Part shown: positions 6,972 to 14,358 of the stretch, one piece after another
How positions within the stretch are numbered: position 1 is the stretch's first letter
Layout: each line of letters begins with the position of its first letter
Source: Sideroxydans sp.
Lineage (GTDB): Bacteria; Pseudomonadota; Gammaproteobacteria; Burkholderiales; Gallionellaceae
DNA: 33,944 bases
Direction of reading: 5' to 3'
Assembly: GCA_028687425.1 (NCBI GenBank)
Contig: JAQUAD010000003.1
Coordinates: forward strand, 1 to 33,944
Notes under the pieces: generated by a model
What the model was told of the DNA's origin: nothing
Databases searched by the model: none
What the model saw: the letters and a program-made list of their open reading frames with translations, nothing else
Position numbers and translations under genes: made by a program

Positions 6972-8609
6972 TTATGCATCCGCGGCGGCCACAAAGGAGA
7001 TGCTGAAACAAGCTCCTCCATGGTCGCTTCGGCGATAGCCGATCACGGCATCGTTCGCTTCGCACAGTTCCCGGGCGATATACAGCCCCAGCCCGGTGCC
7101 GCCGCTATCGGTGGTGTAGAACGGTTCGAACAGATTCTGCACATCCGCTTCCGGCACGCCCGGCCCGTCATCTTCGACTTCAAGTATCTGCCGCCCTTGA
7201 TCATCTTGCAAACACCGCAATACCACGCTGCCCTTCTGCTTGCGACTATATCGCAAAGCATTGCGACACAAATTCCAGAGCACCTGCTCGAAATGACCTC
7301 GATCAAAATAGACGGCACTGTCCGCAGGCAGATCCAGCTCGAACACCTCGCTCGGCACCTGCTCCACCTGTGCAAGACCTTCAATGAAGGCCGGCAGTAC
7401 CGCCGTCAGCGCAATCTTTTCCGCCTGGGAGCGATCACGACGATTGATCTGCATCACATCCTGCACGATGCGATTCAGGCGCGTGGTGTTGTCGAGGATG
7501 ATCTGCAATAGACGCGCCTGTGTCGGGTCGCTCTGCACCTCCTGCAAGAGTTCTGTTGCGTAGCTGATGGATGACAGCGGGTTGCGCACCTCATGCGCGA
7601 TGTTTGCCGTCAGCCGCCCCAAAGCCGCCAGTTTCACCTGCTGCGCCTGTTCCTGAATACGTTGCATATCCTCCAGTACGATCACCGCGCCCCAGAAAGC
7701 TTTGCCGCCGATCTCAAGGAAACGCACGCGCACCATGCGGTTTGTGCGCGGCAATTGCAGCACCTCACTGCCCAGCTCATGATTCTGGCGCCAGGCGGCG
7801 TACATGGCTTCCAGCAAAGGCGAGCACTCCCCGAGTTCGACCTCTTGCCCGACAGGAAAAGTGAACCCTAGCAAACGTCCCGCCCCGGGATTGAACTGGC
7901 GCACATGGCCGCGCTCGTCCACCACCAGCATGCCGTCAGGCATCCCCTGGATCATCAAACGGTTGGCCTCAGCCATACTGGACAGGTCCTCCCCGCGCCG
8001 TGCCGCCAGGCGCTCGCTGTCCAGCGCGTATTTCGACAACGCATGTGCCAGCCAGGCCACTGCGAAATAGGAGGTGCTCAGAATGCCGGTTTGAAAGAAC
8101 AGCGCTTCCGAAGCGTCGCGCGTCAACACTGCATAAGCGTGACTCAACAGCAGGATGATGCTCGCCAGCGCCGCATACAGCAGCGTGATGCGGCCGTGAC
8201 TGGTCATGCCGGCAAAGGCCAGCGAGACCAGCAGCAACATGGGCAGATTGCTCTGCACGCCGCCGCCGATATAACTGAGCGTACTGATGAATATGATATC
8301 GACACACAACTGGAAGGCCAGCTGCCAGCCCGGCTGCGGCTTGCGCCACACGACTGCCAATACCGAAGCCAGTATCAGCAGGGTGAATAAAGCACTGACC
8401 CAGAAGAATGTCGTTTGCTCAGACTTCGACAGCGACAGCGCCGTCCCGAACATGGCGGAAGTGAACACCAGCACCCCGCCCAGGATCAGGCGATACAGAT
8501 TGAACAACGAGAGAGAGCGCCAGATACTGTCTGGCGACAGCGAAGCTGGCGGACGCCAGGCAGCGAACAGTGAGACTTCGGGATTAGCAGCGTCCCGCAT
8601 GGATGTCAT
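6972..8609 (-). CDS. pilS: Sensor histidine kinase PilS
   Basis: 545-residue inner-membrane kinase expected to phosphorylate PilR. The N-terminal third (about 33-200) holds six hydrophobic helices, as in Pseudomonas PilS; a PAS domain follows (about 212-320), then the HisKA helix with phospho-acceptor H339 in NIAHEVRNPLSS, and a HATPase domain with N box LCRNALRY and G boxes DDGPGVP and GGTGLGLYIARELCE. I place the start at the ATG (8609) that overlaps the stop of the upstream gene as ATGA; the ATG at 8600 is the alternative, and a longer version beginning at 8645 would overlap the neighbour more deeply. Immediate coupling with pilR supports the pairing. Confidence 0.92.
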   Translation of the reverse strand: MTSMRDAANPEVSLFAAWRPPASLSPDSIWRSLSLFNLYRLILGGVLVFTSAMFGTALSLSKSEQTTFFWVSALFTLLILASVLAVVWRKPQPGWQLAFQLCVDIIFISTLSYIGGGVQSNLPMLLLVSLAFAGMTSHGRITLLYAALASIILLLSHAYAVLTRDASEALFFQTGILSTSYFAVAWLAHALSKYALDSERLAARRGEDLSSMAEANRLMIQGMPDGMLVVDERGHVRQFNPGAGRLLGFTFPVGQEVELGECSPLLEAMYAAWRQNHELGSEVLQLPRTNRMVRVRFLEIGGKAFWGAVIVLEDMQRIQEQAQQVKLAALGRLTANIAHEVRNPLSSISYATELLQEVQSDPTQARLLQIILDNTTRLNRIVQDVMQINRRDRSQAEKIALTAVLPAFIEGLAQVEQVPSEVFELDLPADSAVYFDRGHFEQVLWNLCRNALRYSRKQKGSVVLRCLQDDQGRQILEVEDDGPGVPEADVQNLFEPFYTTDSGGTGLGLYIARELCEANDAVIGYRRSDHGGACFSISFVAAADA

Positions 8610-8824
8610 TCCGGCTGCGATGCGCGCCGGTGTTCCTCGCAGCAATAGAATTTGTCACCGGAGGTGAGCGCTTCGCTCTTTGGCAAATTCAGGCCGCAAT
8701 GGGCGCAGCTCACCATGTCTTCGGTTCGGGGAGCATCCTGCGTTCCGGAGGGCGGCTGACGGAATCGGCGCAACAACCAGTACACCAGCGCAATGGCCAC
8801 CACCAGAAAGATCAGACGCGCCAT
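8606..8824 (-). CDS. PP0621-family small membrane protein with a cysteine motif
   Basis: 72 residues: an N-terminal membrane helix (about 3-18, LIFLVVAIALVYWLL), a basic stretch, then a cytoplasm- or periplasm-facing knuckle with C-x2-C (CAHC) and a later CC pair (FYCCEEH), suggesting a small zinc ribbon. Proteins of this kind (PP0621 family) are commonly found before pilS-pilR in beta- and gammaproteobacteria; their function is not established. Ribosome site GGGAGG lies 6 nt before the ATG. Its stop overlaps the pilS start (ATGA), so the two are likely co-translated. Confidence 0.85.
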   Translation of the reverse strand: MARLIFLVVAIALVYWLLRRFRQPPSGTQDAPRTEDMVSCAHCGLNLPKSEALTSGDKFYCCEEHRRASQPE

Positions 8825-8877
8825 GACTTGCCTCCCGGTCGAACTGCGACCGCAACATTAAACCCTGAAACTTGATT

Positions 8878-8954
8878 TGGCGCGCCCGGCGGGAGTCGAA
8901 CCCACGACCCTTGGCTTCGGAAACCAATACTCTATCCAGCTGAGCTACGGGCGC
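8878..8954 (-). tRNA. tRNA-Arg, anticodon CCG
   Basis: Minus-strand cloverleaf: acceptor stem GCGCCCG pairing with CGGGCGC, D arm GCTC...GAGT, anticodon loop TTCCGAA (anticodon CCG, reads CGG), T arm GTGGG-TTCGACT-CCCGC. The terminal CCA is encoded (8878-8880). It lies 53 bp upstream of the PP0621 gene on the same strand, with no obvious terminator between. Confidence 0.97.
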
Positions 8955-8970
8955 TTGTTTGAGGGCGCGA

Positions 8971-9000
8971 AGGATAGCGGCTTTTATCCTTGCAGTCCAA
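8971..9000 (-). promoter_or_regulatory. Predicted promoter of tRNA-Arg
   Basis: Minus-strand -35 TTGGAC (8995-9000) and -10 TATCCT (8971-8976), 18-bp spacer, followed about 17 bases later by the mature tRNA 5' end. It could also serve the pilSR cluster by read-through. Confidence 0.45.
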
Positions 9001-9003
9001 CCG

Positions 9004-9321
9004 CTAGGCGTTGAAACACGCCAATTGCTGGGCGTGGCAGACGTAGGCCTTGGCATAGATCAGCGCCAGCCACATCCAGAACAACAGCAGGAATGAGACC
9101 AGCCCCAGATACTGCCGAGCAATGATGCGCGGGGTAAGCAATCGCGCAAACGAGATTGCCGGCGAAGCAACCACTTTGAACAGCTGGTATGCGAAGTTCT
9201 GCTGGTAGTTGCGGCCGGCCAGTATGCGCAGCACTCCCTGCGCCAACAACGACAGCGCAGCGACTTCCACCAGCGCCTTCAGAATGACGATCAGCAACAG
9301 CACTGGATCTTCCATCGCCAT
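9004..9321 (-). CDS. Small membrane protein following the first symporter, unknown function
   Basis: 105 residues, not recognised. Two strong hydrophobic segments are visible: about 5-30 (PVLLLIVILKALVEVAALSLL) near the N-terminus and YLGLVSFLLLFWMWLALIYA near the C-terminus, with a mildly hydrophobic, basic middle. The ATG at 9321 lies one base after the symporter stop (TGA-G-ATG), so it is almost certainly translated from the same message; a second in-frame ATG at 9315 is equally possible. A longer frame beginning at 9435 lies inside the symporter and is rejected. Tight coupling suggests an accessory role in the transporter, but that is inference. Confidence 0.7.
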   Translation of the reverse strand: MAMEDPVLLLIVILKALVEVAALSLLAQGVLRILAGRNYQQNFAYQLFKVVASPAISFARLLTPRIIARQYLGLVSFLLLFWMWLALIYAKAYVCHAQQLACFNA

Positions 9322-9322
9322 C

Positions 9323-11401
9323 TCAGAAAGCACCACGTCCTTCGTCGCCAGCCATGTTCGGATAGCGCACATAATCCACCAGCGCCTGCACTTTGGCAGT
9401 TGGCGGCCTGCTGAGTACGCTGCCCAGGATGACACCGGCGAATCCGACCGGGATACCGAAGATGCCGGCCGAGATCGGATTGATGTCCCACCACAGCGGC
9501 GCGTTCACGCCGAAGAACGGATAGGTGATGTACATATAGATCATGCAGACGCTCAGACCGCTGACCATGCCGACGATGGCGCCGCTCTTGTTGGCGCGCT
9601 TCCAGAAGATCCCCAGCACCAGTGCCGGAAAGAAGGCCGATCCCGCCAGCGAGAACGCCGCGCCCACCATGAACAGGATGTCGCCCGGCTTGAGTGAGGT
9701 GACATACGCCGCACATACCGCCACCAGCAGCAGCAAACCCTTGGAGATCGCCAGACGTCGCCCGGTCGGCGCCTTCGGATTGATCATCTTGTAATAGACA
9801 TCGTGCGACAAAGCATTGGCGATGGTCAGCATCAGACCGTCAGCCGTTGACAACGCGGCAGCCAGGCCGCCTGCCGCCACCAGCGCAGTGACGACATAAG
9901 GGAGCCCCGCGATCTCGGGGGTAGCCAATACGATCAGGTCGCCACCTATCGTGACTTCAGCCAGTTGCACGATGCCGTCCTTGTTGATGTCGCTCACATT
10001 CATCAGCGCCTTGTCCACCGCTTCCCAAGCCGACACCCAGCTCGGCAACTCGGAGAAGCTCGATCCCACCAGCAGGGTATATACGTCGTACTTCGCCAGC
10101 ACCGCTAGCGCCGGCGCGGTGAGATACAACAGCGAGATGAATAGCAGCGACCAGAACACGGATAGCCGCGCTTCTTTCACTGAAGTCGTGGTGTAGAAAC
10201 GCATCAGGATGTGCGGCAACGCCGCCGTGCCAACCATCAGGCAGAACACCAGCGCCAGGAAATTCTTGCGCTTGTTGTCGCGCGTCGCTTCATCCGGCCC
10301 CGCATAGGGTTCGGCATGCGCTGCGATGGGTGCGGATTTGAGGCGATCCGCCTCGACTTCCGCGCGCCACGCATTGTGCGCGGCAGCGACATCACGCGGG
10401 AACGCATGCAACTCCCGCGCCGCGAGATCGACCTCAGCTTCCGCCGCTTGCTGCTTGCGCAGCGCGGACAAGCGCGCTTCCAGGCGTGCCCGCTCTGCCG
10501 TCAGGTATGCCTCGCCGCCCGCCTCCAGTGCGCCTAGTCGAGTTTCTGTTTCTGTCTGCCGCTGCTTCAATATCCCGCGCACTTCCGCTTCGCGCGCGCC
10601 ATCCGGCGTATTGGCGTCATTCAGCACCTGCTCGCGCGCCGTCACCTGCTGCAGCACATAGCCGTACGCGATCTGCGGCACCGGATTGCCAGTGTGCTTC
10701 ACCGATAGCCAGATCACCGGGATCATGTAGGCCACGATCAGGATCACGTACTGCGACACCTGCGTCCAGGTCACCGCGCGCATGCCGCCCAGGAAGGAGC
10801 AGAACAGTATGCTGCCCAGACCGACGAACACACCGACGCCGAAATCCAGTCCGGTGAAGCGGCTGACGATCAGCCCCAGGCCGTAGATCTGCGCGATGAC
10901 ATAAGTGAACGAGCACAGGATGGCGGCGAACACGCCGATCATGCGCGGCCCGTCGCCGCCATAGCGCGCCCCCAGGAAGTCCGGCACGGTGTACTGGCCG
11001 AACTTGCGCAGATAAGGTGCGAGGAACAGTGCCACCAGACAATAGCCGCCGGTCCAGCCCATCACGAACGCCAGGCCGTCGTAGCCCGTGATATACAGGG
11101 TACCGGCCAGGCCGATGAAGCTCGCTGCCGACATCCAGTCGGCAGCGGTCGCCATACCGTTGAACAAAGCCGGGATGCGGCGCCCGGCCACATAATATTC
11201 CGACACATCCGAGGTTTTGGACAGAATGCCGATACCGGCATACATCGCCACCGTCACACCGAGGAAGATATAACCCAACGTCTGGTTGGGCACCCCCATC
11301 TGCTCGAGAATGGACAGCAGCACGACAAAGCCGATGACCCCGCCGGTGTACAGCGAGTAATAGCGCTTGAGCTGTGAACTGAATTGCGACTGGCCGGCCA
11401 T
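9323..11401 (-). CDS. Sodium/solute symporter, VC_2705-like subfamily, large subunit (copy 1)
   Basis: 692-residue SSS-family transporter, related to acetate permease ActP and proline carrier PutP, with about 13 membrane helices. Family landmarks include ATAADWMSAASFIGLAG (84-100), GWTGGY (115-120), TAALPHILMRF (392-402) and AAGGLAAALSTADGL (509-523). Compared with copy 2 (14359-16164) it carries a long insertion, about residues 248-380, rich in Glu, Arg, Ala and Gln and predicted helical/coiled-coil. A perfect EF-hand-type loop DINKDGIVQLAE lies at 471-482. By PutP topology both loops would face the periplasm. It overlaps the DUF4212 gene by one base (TGATG). The substrate is not visible in the sequence; small carboxylates such as acetate are a family-based guess. 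Confidence 0.88.
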   Translation of the reverse strand: MAGQSQFSSQLKRYYSLYTGGVIGFVVLLSILEQMGVPNQTLGYIFLGVTVAMYAGIGILSKTSDVSEYYVAGRRIPALFNGMATAADWMSAASFIGLAGTLYITGYDGLAFVMGWTGGYCLVALFLAPYLRKFGQYTVPDFLGARYGGDGPRMIGVFAAILCSFTYVIAQIYGLGLIVSRFTGLDFGVGVFVGLGSILFCSFLGGMRAVTWTQVSQYVILIVAYMIPVIWLSVKHTGNPVPQIAYGYVLQQVTAREQVLNDANTPDGAREAEVRGILKQRQTETETRLGALEAGGEAYLTAERARLEARLSALRKQQAAEAEVDLAARELHAFPRDVAAAHNAWRAEVEADRLKSAPIAAHAEPYAGPDEATRDNKRKNFLALVFCLMVGTAALPHILMRFYTTTSVKEARLSVFWSLLFISLLYLTAPALAVLAKYDVYTLLVGSSFSELPSWVSAWEAVDKALMNVSDINKDGIVQLAEVTIGGDLIVLATPEIAGLPYVVTALVAAGGLAAALSTADGLMLTIANALSHDVYYKMINPKAPTGRRLAISKGLLLLVAVCAAYVTSLKPGDILFMVGAAFSLAGSAFFPALVLGIFWKRANKSGAIVGMVSGLSVCMIYMYITYPFFGVNAPLWWDINPISAGIFGIPVGFAGVILGSVLSRPPTAKVQALVDYVRYPNMAGDEGRGAF

Positions 11402-11661
11402 CAGTCGCCCTCTCCGACGCCGTATTCCTCATCCAGCTTGCCCATGCGCCAAGCATAGAAACCAACCAGCAGCAGGTAGATCAGCAAGGCGCCTTGTGCC
11501 GCCATGAAGAACGGGAAAGGGAAGCCCAGCACAGTCAGCGTTTGCAAATCGCGTGCGAACCAGCTGACGCCAAAGGTCGCCAGAAACCAGATGGCCAGCA
11601 GCACGCCGGTCATGCGCAGATTGTCGCGCCAGTATCGTCGATGTCTTTCGCTCGCCTGCAT
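11401..11661 (-). CDS. DUF4212 symporter small subunit (copy 1)
   Basis: 86 residues with two membrane helices (about 17-36 and 50-72). The pattern RRYWRDNLR, GVSWFARDL, FPFPFFMAAQGALLIYLLLVGFYAWRM is typical of the DUF4212 small subunit that accompanies VC_2705-type symporters (E. coli YjcH/ActP is an analogous pair). I start at 11661, with GGGA upstream; a frame opening at 11724 adds 21 residues without family similarity. Its TGA shares a base with the ATG of the symporter. Divergent from the response regulator, 155 bp away. Confidence 0.88.
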   Translation of the reverse strand: MQASERHRRYWRDNLRMTGVLLAIWFLATFGVSWFARDLQTLTVLGFPFPFFMAAQGALLIYLLLVGFYAWRMGKLDEEYGVGEGD

Positions 11662-11702
11662 GTGTGTTCCCGACCCAATATCTCCCGAAGCACGCCCGCC
11701 AT

Positions 11703-11731
11703 TTGGACAATCTGCAGCTTGCACATAGAAT
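11703..11731 (+). promoter_or_regulatory. Predicted sigma-70 promoter of the two-component operon
   Basis: -35 TTGGAC (11703-11708) and -10 TAGAAT (11726-11731) with an ideal 17-bp spacer, giving a start near 11738 and a leader of about 80 nt before the response regulator. It lies in the divergent spacer shared with the symporter module, so a regulator bound here could affect both directions. Confidence 0.5.
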
Positions 11732-11816
11732 GCAGCCCAGCAGCGGACGACAAAGGGCTAAGCATACCTGCCCGCGACGAAATTAACCTGATTCCCTTAC
11801 ATGGGTCTGACATACG

Positions 11817-12500
11817 ATGCGCATCCTGATTGCCGAAGACGATGAAGTACTGGCCGACGGCCTGTGCAACTCCATGCGCCATTCCGGTTATGCCGTTGAT
11901 TGCGTCAAGGATGGGCAGTCCGCCAAACTCATCCTGAGCGGCGAGCAGCCGTTCGACCTGGTCATCCTCGATCTCGGCCTGCCCAAGCTGGACGGTTTCA
12001 GCGTGTTGCGCAGCCTGCGCGACAACAATCGCCAGGTACCGGTCATCATCCTCACCGCGCGCGACGACGAGGGCGATCGCGTCAAAGGGCTGGACCTCGG
12101 CGCAGACGATTACATGATCAAACCGTTCAGCCTGCCGGAACTGGAAGCGCGCGTGCGCGCCCTGATCCGGCGTGGCCAGTGCGGCATGAACCCGGTCTAT
12201 GCCTGCGGCAAACTCACCTTCGACAGCGTGGCGCGGCGCACCATGATCGACGGCGTACCGCTGGAACTCACCACACGCGAGCTGAGCGTGCTCGAGGCGC
12301 TGATGATGCGCACCGGCTGGGTAGTGAGCAAGGAACAACTGCTGGAGCGCCTCTACAGTTATTCGGAAGAGGCCAGCAACAACGCGATCGAGGTCTACAT
12401 CCACCGGTTGCGCAAGAAGGTCGAGCCAGCAGGCGTCACCATTCGCACCATTCGCGGTTTAGGCTACGTCATCGACAACCTGCACAGTCAGGCAAGCTGA
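11817..12500 (+). CDS. OmpR-family response regulator (QseB/TctD-like)
   Basis: 227 residues. Receiver domain 1-115 with the acidic pair D8/D9, phospho-acceptor D52 (LDLGLPKLDG) and the conserved IKP lysine near 102; winged-helix DNA-binding domain about 128-222 with the motif NNAIEVYIHRLRKK and a GLGYV wing typical of OmpR/PhoB proteins. Closest in style to QseB, TctD and similar regulators. The upstream region lacks a good ribosome site. The kinase gene follows after 32 bp. Position between two DUF4212-symporter modules makes control of uptake, as TctD controls tricarboxylate transport, a reasonable inference. Confidence 0.93.
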   Translation: MRILIAEDDEVLADGLCNSMRHSGYAVDCVKDGQSAKLILSGEQPFDLVILDLGLPKLDGFSVLRSLRDNNRQVPVIILTARDDEGDRVKGLDLGADDYMIKPFSLPELEARVRALIRRGQCGMNPVYACGKLTFDSVARRTMIDGVPLELTTRELSVLEALMMRTGWVVSKEQLLERLYSYSEEASNNAIEVYIHRLRKKVEPAGVTIRTIRGLGYVIDNLHSQAS

Positions 12501-12532
12501 CCGCCCCGACCGGAACCAGCTGAAGGAGCGAC

Positions 12533-13918
12533 ATGGAAAGTCCGATCCGTTCCCTGCGCAGCTACCTCATGCAGCGTCTGCTCATTTCGCTGTATCTGCT
12601 GTGGATCGTCAGTACCGCCGTTGGTTATTTCGCCACCATCAACTACGCCAACCAGCCCTATGATCTGGTGCTGCTGCAACGCGCCAACGAAATCGCCGTC
12701 CAGCTTGGCTTAAGCAACGGCAAGGAACGACTGGATTTTGAACCCTCGCTGCCGGACGGCACCGATCCCGGCATGCCGGACCGCGTGGTGTACACCGTCA
12801 CCGACAGCGAAGGCCACAAGCTGGCCGGCAACGGCAATACGCTCAGGCCGCTCTCCTACCGGCGCGGCCGCACCGGTCCGCTGTTCAGCAATGGCGAACG
12901 CGAAGGACAGAAGACGCGCATGGTCAGCCTGACCTTCAATTCCGGCGGGCGCACCCTGCAACTGCATGTCGCCGAAACTACCCAACAACGTCAGGCATTG
13001 ATTCGAGGCATCCTGGCCAACATCGTCATCCCGCAACTGCTGCTGACCCTGATCGCGCTGGCCGTGGTGTGGTACGGCCTGAAGCAGGGCTTGCGCCCAC
13101 TGGAACGCTTGCGCAACGAAGTCGGCAACAGGCAACGCGATGACCTGAGCCAGCTTGATGGCAGCAAGGCGCCGGCCGAGGTTCGTCCGCTGATCGACGC
13201 GGTGAACGATTTGCTGGAACGTCTGAAGCAAGTGATGGCGGCGCAGCAACGCTTTGTCGCCGATGCCGCGCATCAGTTGCGCACGCCGTTTGCCGGCTTG
13301 AAGACGCAAGCGGAATTGGCGCTGCGTACAAATGAAGTTGAACAGAAACAACATGCTTTGCGTCACATCCTGACCAGCACCCGCCACGGCACGCGCCTGG
13401 TCAACCAGCTGCTGGCATTGGCCAGAACCGAGCCTGCCGGCCTGGGTACCGGCCGTTTCACGCGCATCGATCTGCGCCAACTGGCACAGGAATGCACGCT
13501 GGAATGGGTGCAGATGGCGCTGGAAAAAGACATTGACCTCGGCTATGAGACGAGCGAAAAGACGCTGCCGCTGCTGTGCGATGCCGCCAGCCTGAGCGAG
13601 ATGCTCAACAACCTGATCGACAATGCGATCCGCTACACTCCGCACGGCGGGCACATCACCGTCAGCACCGCTTATGCACCCGGCCACGCCATGCTCTGCG
13701 TCGAAGACAACGGCCCCGGTATCGCCCCCGAACACCGCGAGCGCGTGTTCGAGCGTTTCTACCGCATCCTCGGCAGCGGCCAGAGCGGCAGCGGGCTCGG
13801 ACTCGCCATCGTGGCCGAGGTCGCCAAACGGCACGGCGCAAAGCTAACACTGAGCGAAGGTACGGACGGCAAAGGGACGCGTTTCTGCGTGCGCTTCAAA
13901 CTGCTGACGCAGGACTGA
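12533..13918 (+). CDS. Sensor histidine kinase (QseC/TctE-like)
   Basis: 461 residues, partner of the preceding regulator. Membrane helices at about 14-34 and 162-184 enclose a periplasmic sensor of about 125 residues (2CSK_N-like); a short linker leads to HisKA with H247 in DAAHQLRTPFAG, then the HATPase domain with N box NNLIDNAIRYTPHGG and G boxes EDNGPGIAP and GSGLGLAIVAEVAKRHG. A clear AAGGAG ribosome site (12523-12528) precedes the ATG. The ligand cannot be read from sequence. The gene ends 15 bp from the convergent small membrane protein gene, with no terminator hairpin between. Confidence 0.93.
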   Translation: MESPIRSLRSYLMQRLLISLYLLWIVSTAVGYFATINYANQPYDLVLLQRANEIAVQLGLSNGKERLDFEPSLPDGTDPGMPDRVVYTVTDSEGHKLAGNGNTLRPLSYRRGRTGPLFSNGEREGQKTRMVSLTFNSGGRTLQLHVAETTQQRQALIRGILANIVIPQLLLTLIALAVVWYGLKQGLRPLERLRNEVGNRQRDDLSQLDGSKAPAEVRPLIDAVNDLLERLKQVMAAQQRFVADAAHQLRTPFAGLKTQAELALRTNEVEQKQHALRHILTSTRHGTRLVNQLLALARTEPAGLGTGRFTRIDLRQLAQECTLEWVQMALEKDIDLGYETSEKTLPLLCDAASLSEMLNNLIDNAIRYTPHGGHITVSTAYAPGHAMLCVEDNGPGIAPEHRERVFERFYRILGSGQSGSGLGLAIVAEVAKRHGAKLTLSEGTDGKGTRFCVRFKLLTQD

Positions 13919-13933
13919 AACTGTTGCGTATCG

Positions 13934-14290
13934 TCACTCCGCCTTTTTCTTGAGCACGATCGGATGCGCCTGCCGGCTGAGAATGAAGTCGGCAATGATC
14001 TTCAGCCAGATGGTGATACCCGCTGCTGAACTCCAGGTCTGGTAATCCATGCTCGCCGTCAGCACACCGACGATCACATAGATCACCACGATCCCGCCCA
14101 GCAGATTGATGGCTGCCGCATAAGGGGCGTATCGCTCGGGATGCGGCGGTGATTCGCCGCGCCTCAAAGCCACCTCGGAGAAATCGCGCCGGATGGCGAT
14201 GCGCCAGACCCGACGCAACCAGAAGAATGCGATGGGAAACAAGGCGAGGAACAACAGCCATGTCATCGCTACGTTGACGTCGAAAACCAT
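13934..14290 (-). CDS. Small membrane protein downstream of the second symporter, unknown function
   Basis: 118 residues, not recognised. Three hydrophobic segments: MTWLLFLALFPIAFFWL near the N-terminus, INLLGGIVVIYVIVGVLTA in the middle, and a weaker one near IWLKIIADFILS. A basic, proline-rich linker (RRGESPPHPERYAPY) joins the first two. Start at 14290 chosen for the GGAG site 5 nt upstream; a start at 14305 adds five residues. It lies directly after the terminator of symporter copy 2 on the same strand, so expression may depend on read-through or its own promoter. A parallel gene follows symporter copy 1. Confidence 0.72.
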   Translation of the reverse strand: MVFDVNVAMTWLLFLALFPIAFFWLRRVWRIAIRRDFSEVALRRGESPPHPERYAPYAAAINLLGGIVVIYVIVGVLTASMDYQTWSSAAGITIWLKIIADFILSRQAHPIVLKKKAE

Positions 14291-14303
14291 AATCACTCCA
14301 TAC

Positions 14304-14331
14304 AAAGAAGAAGCCCCGCCGAAGCGGGGCT
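14304..14331 (-). terminator. Terminator of the second symporter module
   Basis: Perfect 8-bp GC-rich stem (14312-14319 with 14324-14331). On the minus strand the loop is the extra-stable TTCG tetraloop, followed by the T-rich tract TCTTCTTT. It lies 27 bp after the symporter stop. Confidence 0.88.
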
Positions 14332-14358
14332 CCCATGTTACACGCAGATCAGATGATC

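Noticed and set aside
5543-7006. 487-codon plus-strand open frame opposite pilR and ampD
   Set aside because: Spans two well-supported minus-strand genes; no recognisable protein.
11662-11816. Sigma-54 (-24/-12) promoter for symporter copy 1
   Set aside because: TGGC- and TGC-like pieces occur but not at the required 10-bp GG-to-GC spacing.
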